Shown: piece by piece, positions 1 to 4,837 of the stretch | Layout of the letters: every line of letters begins with the position of its first letter | Numbering within the stretch: the first letter of the stretch is position 1 | Origin: Smithella sp. | GTDB taxonomy: Bacteria; Desulfobacterota; Syntrophia; Syntrophales; Smithellaceae | Direction of reading: 5' to 3' | Assembly: GCA_012797505.1 (NCBI GenBank) | Contig: JAAZOZ010000422.1 | Coordinates: forward strand, 1-5,414 | DNA: 5,414 nt | Notes under the pieces: model-generated | Database searches by the model: none | What the model saw: the letters and a program-made list of their open reading frames with translations, nothing else | Told to the model about the DNA's origin: nothing | Position numbers and translations under genes: made by a program

Positions 1-1
1 C

Positions 2-574
2 GCAAAAGAACGCACGGTTTTTCGCGATGACGGCGGCGGTCGGCTTCAGGTCACGCTGGAGGAAAAATCGAGCGACAATTCCCAAAACGCCATCCAGTTT
101 ATTTTGCTGCACGAGTTCGGTCATGTCGTTTCCATTGGGGAACGATTCCACCCGGACTGGCTGGACGAAGCGAAACCGGGCGGAGCGATCGAAGATGATC
201 TGTTCTATCCTCTTTCCTGGCGAAAGACGAAGGACGCTTTAGATGTGTCTCTGTTCGAAGATGTTTTTCCGGAACGCCGGGAGGTGCGCTTTTACGGGGA
301 AGCCCGTCTGAAATCTTCGCAGATGGCGGAGGTTTATCGCCGTCTGGCGAGGACGAATTTCGTTTCGCTGTACGCGGCGACCGGCCCTTTTGAAGATTTC
401 GCCGAGTCGTTCGCGCTGTATGTCCACAGCCGGTTGATGAAAAAACCCTATCGCGTGGAGATTACGCAGGGCGGCAGAGAGGTCTTCACGTATGAATCCT
501 GCTGGGATCAGCCGCGGTGCGCGGCAAAGCAAGCCGTCCTGGACCGGTGGTTTTCGCGCTTTTCCCGGCCCTGA
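2..574 (+). CDS. Putative HExxH zinc metallopeptidase, C-terminal part (5' end outside window)
   Basis: The reading frame is open from the left edge and ends at TGA 572-574, leaving 190 visible residues; the true start lies upstream. A zinc-peptidase signature HEFGH is at visible residues 37-41 (nt 110-124), where the two His should bind zinc and the Glu should be the catalytic base. About 94 residues later, FEDFAESFALY places Glu135 in a predicted helix. This HExxH-plus-downstream-Glu spacing fits a gluzincin such as the anthrax-lethal-factor-like peptidases, where that Glu is the third zinc ligand. Two Cys near the C-terminus (C167 and C173, in SCWDQPRC) could form a disulfide, which suggests an exported protein; the signal peptide would be in the missing part. 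The gene converges on the SIMPL gene with only 20 nt between stop codons. The metallopeptidase call is fairly sure from the motif; the exact family, substrate and location are inferred. Confidence 0.7.
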   Translation, partial: AKERTVFRDDGGGRLQVTLEEKSSDNSQNAIQFILLHEFGHVVSIGERFHPDWLDEAKPGGAIEDDLFYPLSWRKTKDALDVSLFEDVFPERREVRFYGEARLKSSQMAEVYRRLARTNFVSLYAATGPFEDFAESFALYVHSRLMKKPYRVEITQGGREVFTYESCWDQPRCAAKQAVLDRWFSRFSRP

Positions 575-589
575 CCCGCGCCGGTTTTT
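565..589 (+). terminator. Weak candidate rho-independent terminator after the peptidase gene
   Basis: CCGGC at 565-569 can pair with GCCGG at 580-584 across a 10-nt loop, followed directly by five T (585-589). The stem is GC-only but just 5 bp, and its left arm lies inside the last codons of the peptidase gene. It sits in the 20-nt gap between two convergent genes, where a terminator is expected. Read on the minus strand it has no following T-run, so it would act only for rightward transcription. Confidence 0.35.
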
Positions 590-594
590 CCAAA

Positions 595-1359
595 CTATCT
601 CAACTCAAACTCGAACGTGCTCACCACGCGGATTTTCTTGACGGGCGTGCTGGTCGGACTGTAAGGCCCGGATTCATCGTTGCCTTCGCTGCCGAAGATC
701 TGGATCATACCCTGATTCGCGGAGCGAATCTTTCCGATCCGGGCGCCGGAGTCCGAGGCAAACTGTTCTGCGGTGAATCGGGCGTTCTTGGTCGCTTCGG
801 CAAGGAGTTGCGGTCGGAGGGCGTTGAAGGCCGTCACGACGTATCGCGGATTGGCCGTGCCTTCTCCCTGTTGTCCGTCAAGGAGGATCCCCGCCTTGAG
901 CAGCTCTTCCGTTGCTCCCAGCGCCCGGGTGACCACGTCGATATTTTTGGTTGTGACGCGCAGGGAACTGGTGACCACGTAGCGATACCGATTGTTCTGC
1001 TCGTTCTGGCCGTATTCGCGGGCCAGCTTGTCGATGGTTTTTGAGGGCTGCCAGGTGATCTCTTCATTTTTGAAGCCCTGTTTCTTGAGGAAGGCAAGCG
1101 TCGCGTCCCTGTCGGCGATAATCTTCGCGTGCGCGTCTTTCAGATCTGCGCTCGCTCTCCGGAAGTTCAGCGTCCAGACGGCCTGGTCCGCCTTCACCTC
1201 TTTTTCCACCAGCCCTTTCACCGTGACCGTGCGGGTGTCCGACTTGAAGCGGGCGACGCCTTTGCCGATAAAGTATCCTCCGAGGAGAAGCCCCGCCAGC
1301 AGACAGACGCCGGCGATGACAGCGGCCAAAACCATGGAACGACTTTCATGATTGGACAT
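595..1359 (-). CDS. Membrane-anchored SIMPL domain (DUF541) protein
   Basis: A 254-residue protein. Residues about 9-32 form one long hydrophobic helix rich in Ala, Leu and Gly with no clear cleavage site, so I read it as an N-terminal inner-membrane anchor with the rest in the periplasm. Residues about 44-254 match the SIMPL/DUF541 family (YggE/BP26 type): the first strand region reads TVTVKGLVEKEVKADQAVW, with helices and strands to the end. The length is normal for the family. SIMPL proteins have no agreed biochemical role; E. coli YggE is linked to oxidative-stress phenotypes and Brucella BP26 forms channel-like assemblies. The ATG at 1357-1359 is preceded by a purine-rich GGGAGGG about 7 nt upstream. 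It is probably the last gene of the leftward operon, 39 nt after the DUF2231 gene, with no terminator visible between them. The family call is secure; the function is unknown. Confidence 0.88.
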   Translation of the reverse strand: MSNHESRSMVLAAVIAGVCLLAGLLLGGYFIGKGVARFKSDTRTVTVKGLVEKEVKADQAVWTLNFRRASADLKDAHAKIIADRDATLAFLKKQGFKNEEITWQPSKTIDKLAREYGQNEQNNRYRYVVTSSLRVTTKNIDVVTRALGATEELLKAGILLDGQQGEGTANPRYVVTAFNALRPQLLAEATKNARFTAEQFASDSGARIGKIRSANQGMIQIFGSEGNDESGPYSPTSTPVKKIRVVSTFEFELR

Positions 1360-1398
1360 AGGGTTTCCCTCCCTTTCAGAAAAGCTCAGGTTGATGTT

Positions 1399-2109
1399 TC
1401 ATTTTTTCTCTGTAGGAAACGTCAAACCGCCCCCAAAAAATCCGATGACCGAAACGAGCGCCGCAATCGCAAAAAGAAGAAAGAGATATATCAGGGATTC
1501 CTCTCCCCAGGCCGCGAAGGCGTTGCCGGAGAGAATCCGCCAGAGAAACGTCGCGACGGTCGCCGCCAGAAGGATGAAGGAAGCGTATATTTTCACGCGC
1601 ACCGGTCTCATGGGCTTTGCCTGGTAATTGACCCACCAGGTCAGGAAACCGGTGGCGATCGCGGGCGGAATAAAGAGAATGCCGGCGCCCAGGCAGTGCA
1701 GGGCCGTCACCTCAAAGGACCGCTCCCCCGTAACGAGATAGAGAAGATAGAACAGAAACGGCATCATGGAGAAAACCATGGGGAAATGCACAACCATGGG
1801 GTGCGGGTGGCGCTGCAGAAATGGAACGCGCTCCATAAGCGATGCCAGGGGCGCGGGCAAAAAGGGCTCCGCAGCTTTCTTTTTGAAAATTCCAACCTGC
1901 GGAAATTTGTCCAGCACGTCCGTTTGGTGGGGCGCGGCCCCAATCGCCGCGGTCAGATCGGTTCCGGCCGGGTGGCGCTTCATGTGAGTTCCCGTCTTCC
2001 ACAGTTTGCTCGAACTGACGTCGATCACCCTGCCTCCATGCGCGATGTAACAGGGTCTTCCGTCTTTGCCGTCGTGTTGCGACAAGGCTTCCTCATCAAA
2101 TTCCTTCAT
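1399..2109 (-). CDS. Cytochrome b5-like heme-binding domain fused to DUF2231 membrane domain
   Basis: A 236-residue two-part protein. Residues about 1-75 form a cytochrome b5-like heme/steroid-binding domain: YIAHGGRVIDVSSSKLW, then HMKRHPAGTDLT, then APHQTDVL. Candidate heme-iron ligands are His46 (in HPAG, replacing the classical HPGG) and His61; His42 is a further nearby His. Residues about 101-230 match the DUF2231 membrane domain, beginning with HPHPMVVHFPMVF and containing four hydrophobic helices (about 107-126, 135-157, 173-192, 205-228). The basic loop after helix 2 (KPMRPVRVK) and the Lys-rich C-terminus suggest N-in/C-in topology, so the b5 domain would face the cytoplasm. A perfect AAGGAGG lies 4 nt before the ATG, and the start overlaps the stop of the preceding zinc-protein gene by 4 nt (ATGA), so translational coupling is likely. 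A membrane electron-transfer or heme-sensing role is plausible but inferred; no partner oxidoreductase is in the window. Confidence 0.88.
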   Translation of the reverse strand: MKEFDEEALSQHDGKDGRPCYIAHGGRVIDVSSSKLWKTGTHMKRHPAGTDLTAAIGAAPHQTDVLDKFPQVGIFKKKAAEPFLPAPLASLMERVPFLQRHPHPMVVHFPMVFSMMPFLFYLLYLVTGERSFEVTALHCLGAGILFIPPAIATGFLTWWVNYQAKPMRPVRVKIYASFILLAATVATFLWRILSGNAFAAWGEESLIYLFLLFAIAALVSVIGFFGGGLTFPTEKK

Positions 2110-2378
2110 GGCGCCTCCTTGATCTGAACTCGCATGGATTCCTGAACCGTCCGTTCGGCCGTTTCAGCAGCCGGCCTTTTGCCGCCCCACGGGTTGACCT
2201 CGATATCCTCGGCGCAGGAAAGGCAGAAGGCTTTGGTGTCCACATGGCCGCATCCATAGCCCCACAGGTCGAATTTTCGGCAATTCCCGCACAAGGGCGC
2301 GTCGCAGCCGTCGCAGTAAACAACGGCGTCATTTTTCCCGCAAACGCTGCACTTGATCTTTGTTTTGACAATTCTCAC
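2106..2378 (-). CDS. Small Cys-rich zinc-binding protein (cross-brace/B-box-like finger)
   Basis: A 90-residue protein. Residues 10-55 hold nine Cys and one His in paired arrangement: C10-x2-C13, C22-x2-C25, C30-x2-C33, C43-x-H45, C52-x2-C55. This looks like an interleaved two-zinc fold of the B-box/RING/FYVE kind. The C-terminal 35 residues are polar and probably flexible. There is no signal peptide or membrane helix, so it should be cytoplasmic. The start is GTG (2376-2378), supported by GAGGAG 5 nt upstream; no ATG in this frame keeps the first Cys pair. It starts 28 nt after the stop of the outer-membrane protein gene and overlaps the cytochrome b5/DUF2231 gene by 4 nt, suggesting coupled expression and possibly physical partnership with that protein. 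I do not recognise a named family. Zinc binding is inferred from spacing; the role (adaptor, regulator or metal handling) is unknown. Confidence 0.8.
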   Translation of the reverse strand: MRIVKTKIKCSVCGKNDAVVYCDGCDAPLCGNCRKFDLWGYGCGHVDTKAFCLSCAEDIEVNPWGGKRPAAETAERTVQESMRVQIKEAP

Positions 2379-2406
2379 AAAAACTCCTCAAAGCGGTGTT
2401 TCAACG

Positions 2407-2865
2407 CTAAAACTGATACCGCAAACCGGCCGCCGGACCGTGTGATCGCAGACGGGTTTCAATGCCATTGATGGCGATTCCCGCAGGTTTGGTGTCCATA
2501 TACATATTGCCCGGTGACGTTTCCACGCGGCCGAGGTCAAAATAGCGGTAGGCGACATCCAGGATGAGGTGTTCAGTCAGGACAAAGCCCGTGCCGACCG
2601 CCGGCGGGCAATATCCGAAATCGCCGTAGGCCCCGATGGCTTTCCCGTCGTTGCCGGTGGCGCAGCCGAAGAGAGCCGCCGGATTGGTCGATGCGCAATC
2701 CGTGTCGGAAAAATCGGCCGCCAGCGATTTTTCATATCCGATCGCTCCGCGCAGATACCAGCCTGACGCGGCGCCGGCCTCCGGGTAAAACAAGATGAGC
2801 AGGCCCGCCAAGATCCAGAACAGAAAAAATTCAACGGCATTGAGTTTATGGTTCGTCAACAGCAT
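2407..2865 (-). CDS. Outer-membrane beta-barrel protein, apparently with internal deletion
   Basis: A 152-residue protein from ATG 2863-2865, chosen because AAGGA (minus strand, at 2872-2876) lies 6 nt upstream; in-frame TTG at 2883 and ATG at 2871 are poorer starts. Residues about 11-27 are strongly hydrophobic and lead into PEAGAAS, a typical signal peptidase I site, so export to the periplasm is expected. The mature part begins with a barrel-like strand (GWYLRGAIGYEKSL) and ends with a final strand terminating in Phe (AAGLRYQF), the classical C-terminal signature for BAM-mediated outer-membrane insertion. Between them I can place only one more hairpin (GTGFVLTEHLILDVAYRYFDLG), giving about four strands in about 120 residues, whereas such OmpA/OprF-like small barrels have eight in 170-230 residues. 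The jump from an N-terminal loop (GAYGDFGYCPPAV) straight into the penultimate hairpin looks like an in-frame loss of the middle. C57 and C68 might pair in the first external loop. It could be a non-functional remnant; the open frame itself is intact. Confidence 0.7.
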   Translation of the reverse strand: MLLTNHKLNAVEFFLFWILAGLLILFYPEAGAASGWYLRGAIGYEKSLAADFSDTDCASTNPAALFGCATGNDGKAIGAYGDFGYCPPAVGTGFVLTEHLILDVAYRYFDLGRVETSPGNMYMDTKPAGIAINGIETRLRSHGPAAGLRYQF

Positions 2866-2871
2866 CAGCAT

Positions 2872-2876
2872 TCCTT
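2872..2876 (-). promoter_or_regulatory. Ribosome binding site that sets the outer-membrane protein start
   Basis: AAGGA on the minus strand sits 6 nt before ATG 2863-2865. It directly abuts the alternative ATG at 2869-2871 and lies inside the longer frame starting at TTG 2883, so it supports only the shorter start. Confidence 0.6.
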
Positions 2877-2889
2877 GGGGCAAGCAGCC

Positions 2890-2998
2890 GAATCGCCCGC
2901 AGTTTATCCGCCGTGACGGGTTTTATAGCACACTTTTTTCAAAACGGATATCGGGAACATGTCATGATGTAATTGTGGCTTGCGGGATCGGGCGATTC
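2890..2998. repeat. Widely spaced 10-bp perfect inverted repeat in the divergent promoter region
   Basis: GAATCGCCCG at 2890-2899 is the exact reverse complement of CGGGCGATTC at 2989-2998. The arms are 89 nt apart and bracket the core of the divergent intergenic region. One arm falls in the predicted 5' untranslated part of the leftward operon, the other about 65 nt before the rightward phosphatase start. A 10-bp match by chance in a stretch this size is unlikely, though not impossible. It could be a pair of half-operators for a looping regulator, or coincidence. Confidence 0.45.
2922..2930 (-). promoter_or_regulatory. Candidate extended -10 promoter for the leftward operon
   Basis: Read on the minus strand the sequence is TGCTATAAA: a TG-N extension followed by TATAAA, five of six matches to the sigma-70 -10 consensus. 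No good -35 box lies 16-18 nt upstream, which is compatible with an extended -10 promoter. It would start transcription near 2915 and give an untranslated leader of about 50 nt before the outer-membrane protein ATG. With no terminator in the gaps at 2379-2406 or 1360-1398, it could drive all four leftward genes. Confidence 0.42.
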
Positions 2999-3063
2999 AT
3001 ACTATCATGCCGCGGTTTTTCCAGGCAGCTTGCACCAGGGAAACGTTAGGAAAAGGGACACGC

Positions 3064-4449
3064 ATGAACAGTCTGATCTACAGGGCATTGGTGGAGCTGA
3101 TCCAGGGCCTCGCCGTGTTGATGGTGATTGCCTATGTCATGACCCGCATTCCTTCCTTCGGCGATTTGCTGAACCGGCGCTTGTCTTTGACCCATCGTGT
3201 CATCCTGGGTCTGGTTTTCGGGCTGATGTCGATCTTCGGGACGCTCAGCTCCGTCGATATTTTCGGCGGGCTGGCCAACTTTCGCGATCTGGGGCCCGCA
3301 ATCGCGGGGCTCCTGGCGGGTCCGGTCGCGGGCGGCATGGCCGGGCTGATCGGCGGCGCGCACCGGTATTCCCTCGGGGGGCTGACCGCCGAACCTTGCA
3401 GCGTCGCCACCTTTTTGGCCGGACTGATCGGCGGTTTTTTTTATCTGTGCAAAAAGGGCCGTCCGATCCGGATCCGGGAAGTCACCGCCGTCATGGCGGG
3501 AATCACGCTGCTCCATGTCCTTGTGATTACGCCGCTCATGCTGGGTCTCTCGAATGAAATCCGGCAGATCCTGAAGGCGGTGCTGCTGCCCATGCTGCTG
3601 GTCAACTGCGCCGGCGTTGCCCTGTTTTTTTTCATCCTCCAAAATCTTCATCGGGAGCGTCTCAATGAAGCGGAGAAGCACCGCATCGACAGTGAACTGC
3701 GCATTGCCCGCGAAATTCAAATGGGCATGCTGCCCGCCCCGTCCCGAACCGGGGATCCCCGCTATGCCGTCCATGCCGTCCTGAAGCCGGCGAAAGAGGT
3801 GGGCGGTGATCTGTATCATTTCTTTGTCCGGGACGAAAACCGGATTTGCCTGGCCGTGGGCGATGTGGCCGGGAAGGGCATTTCGGCATCTCTGCACATG
3901 GCGATCACCCAGAAGCTCCTCAAAGCGCTGGCGCAGTCGGGAGAAGAACCAGCGGGGCTTCTGGAACGTCTGAACCGGGAACTCTGCGACGGAAACGAGA
4001 CGATGACCTTTGTCACGCTTCTTGTCGCGTTCATCGATTTGCGAAGCGGCGAGGCTGTTCTCGGCAACGGCGGACACAATCCCCCCTATTGGATCCGGCG
4101 AGGCGACGTTTCACGGCTTGTCCTTGAACCCGGGCTGGCGCTGGGCATTCGGGAGCAGGCGGTCTATACGAATCAGCGGCTTTGCCTGAAGCCGGGAGAC
4201 ACGCTTTTTCTCTACACCGACGGGGTGACCGAGGCCATGAATGCGCACAAAGAGCTTTTTGGCGACGATCGCCTGAAGACGGCTCTTTTGCGCGTAAGAG
4301 AGAAGGATCCGGAAGCGATCTGCCGGGGGATCATGGAGGATCTGGCGCATTTTGTTGGACAAAGCGAGCCCAGTGATGATATCACCATGCTCGTTCTGCG
4401 GCTGGAATCCAAAGAAGACGCGGCGGCCGGAGCCGCCGACGGCTGTTGA
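3064..4449 (+). CDS. Membrane sensor (5TMR-LYT) with SpoIIE/RsbU-type PP2C serine phosphatase
   Basis: A 461-residue protein. Residues about 4-193 hold around six hydrophobic helices and match the 5TMR-LYT (LytS-type) sensor domain; key marks are FRDLGPAIAGLLAGPVAGG (73-91) and GGAHRYSLGG (97-106). A helical linker at 196-222 leads through ELRIAREIQMGMLP into a SpoIIE/RsbU PP2C domain (about 225-448). Metal-site motifs are present: GGDLY (D249), GDVAGKG (D267), GNGGHNPPYW, LYTDGVTE (D386) and SDDITML (D438/D439), so the phosphatase should be active. The expected substrate is a phosphoserine STAS protein, which is what the next gene encodes. No histidine-kinase domain is present, unlike in LytS. 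The ATG at 3064 follows AAGGGA by 5 nt; an upstream in-frame TTG at 2980 adds 28 residues without hydrophobic or conserved features. The phosphatase and sensor-domain calls are strong; the ligand sensed is unknown. Confidence 0.93.
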   Translation: MNSLIYRALVELIQGLAVLMVIAYVMTRIPSFGDLLNRRLSLTHRVILGLVFGLMSIFGTLSSVDIFGGLANFRDLGPAIAGLLAGPVAGGMAGLIGGAHRYSLGGLTAEPCSVATFLAGLIGGFFYLCKKGRPIRIREVTAVMAGITLLHVLVITPLMLGLSNEIRQILKAVLLPMLLVNCAGVALFFFILQNLHRERLNEAEKHRIDSELRIAREIQMGMLPAPSRTGDPRYAVHAVLKPAKEVGGDLYHFFVRDENRICLAVGDVAGKGISASLHMAITQKLLKALAQSGEEPAGLLERLNRELCDGNETMTFVTLLVAFIDLRSGEAVLGNGGHNPPYWIRRGDVSRLVLEPGLALGIREQAVYTNQRLCLKPGDTLFLYTDGVTEAMNAHKELFGDDRLKTALLRVREKDPEAICRGIMEDLAHFVGQSEPSDDITMLVLRLESKEDAAAGAADGC

Positions 4450-4481
4450 TGAGGCGCTGCCGTTTTCACAAGGCCGCCGAT

Positions 4482-4487
4482 GAGGAA
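4482..4487 (+). promoter_or_regulatory. Ribosome binding site that sets the STAS gene start
   Basis: GAGGAA lies 6 nt before ATG 4494-4496. It favours this start over the ATG at 4449, which overlaps the phosphatase stop (TGATG) and would add 15 residues unlike any STAS N-terminus. Confidence 0.6.
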
Positions 4488-4493
4488 CCGTTG

Positions 4494-4826
4494 ATGAAAG
4501 TATGGTCCAAAAGACAAAAGGATATTGTGATTCTTGCCGTTCAGGGGCGTCTCGATGCGGCAACGTCGCCTTTTTTTGAAGAGCAGGTTTTGCCGATGAT
4601 CGCCGCCGGGGATAAAAACTTCCTGCTGGATCTGGCCAACCTGGACTATATCAGCTCGGCGGCCCTGCGGCGTCTTCTTTTCTTCGCGAAACAGGCGGAA
4701 GACCGGGGCGGCAGGGTAGCCCTTTTATCTGTTCAGAGCCCTATTCTGGAGATTCTGGATATGGCCGGCTTCACCCAGTTGTTCGCCATCTTCACAGACC
4801 AGGAAGAGGCCATCCGTTCCTTTTGA
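4494..4826 (+). CDS. Single-domain STAS protein, anti-sigma factor antagonist-like
   Basis: A 110-residue protein that is entirely a STAS domain, the normal size for SpoIIAA/RsbV-type antagonists. Strand one and the first helix read IVILAVQGRLDAATSPFFEE; the central strand and phosphorylation loop read LLDLANLDYISSAALRRLL (44-62). Ser55 aligns with the serine that is phosphorylated in SpoIIAA; the residue after it is Ala56 where Gly is usual. In such systems the unphosphorylated STAS protein binds a serine kinase/anti-sigma factor and releases its target, and the PP2C phosphatase restores that form. The gene begins 44 nt after the phosphatase stop and ends 11 nt before the permease start, so the three are almost certainly co-transcribed. 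No RsbW-like kinase or sigma factor is in view, so the output is unknown; it might be a sigma factor, another response, or the permease itself. The family call is secure. Confidence 0.92.
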   Translation: MKVWSKRQKDIVILAVQGRLDAATSPFFEEQVLPMIAAGDKNFLLDLANLDYISSAALRRLLFFAKQAEDRGGRVALLSVQSPILEILDMAGFTQLFAIFTDQEEAIRSF

Positions 4827-4837
4827 GGAAAAGGCGC

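Noticed and set aside
517..1044. 175-codon plus-strand open frame across the convergent gene ends
   Set aside because: It overlaps the end of the peptidase gene and is antisense to the SIMPL gene; no recognisable domain.
1129..2127. Long 332-codon open frame on the plus strand
   Set aside because: It lies antisense to the b5/DUF2231 and SIMPL genes, both recognisable families. Its translation is Arg/Gly/His-rich with no domain, typical of a GC-rich shadow frame.
2961..2973. TCATGA palindrome and TGTAAT box in the intergenic region
   Set aside because: A 6-bp palindrome is expected by chance, and the box has no matching -35 element and lacks the most conserved A of the -10 consensus.
2973..3005. 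Possible sigma-70 promoter for the phosphatase (TTGTGG or TTGCGG with TACTAT)
   Set aside because: The spacers are 21 and 14 nt, outside the normal 16-18, and no extended -10 TG is present. The real promoter for this operon could not be placed.
3024..3033. GG/GC pair resembling a sigma-54 -24/-12 element
   Set aside because: The spacing between GG and GC is 6 nt rather than 10, so it does not fit.
2980..3063. Upstream in-frame TTG extension of the phosphatase gene
   Set aside because: The added 28 residues have no conserved or membrane character, while ATG 3064 has a good Shine-Dalgarno and begins right at the first membrane helix.
3046..4077. 343-codon open frame on the minus strand
   Set aside because: It is fully antisense to the phosphatase gene, whose motifs are unmistakable. 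The translated product is low-complexity, rich in Gln, Arg and His.
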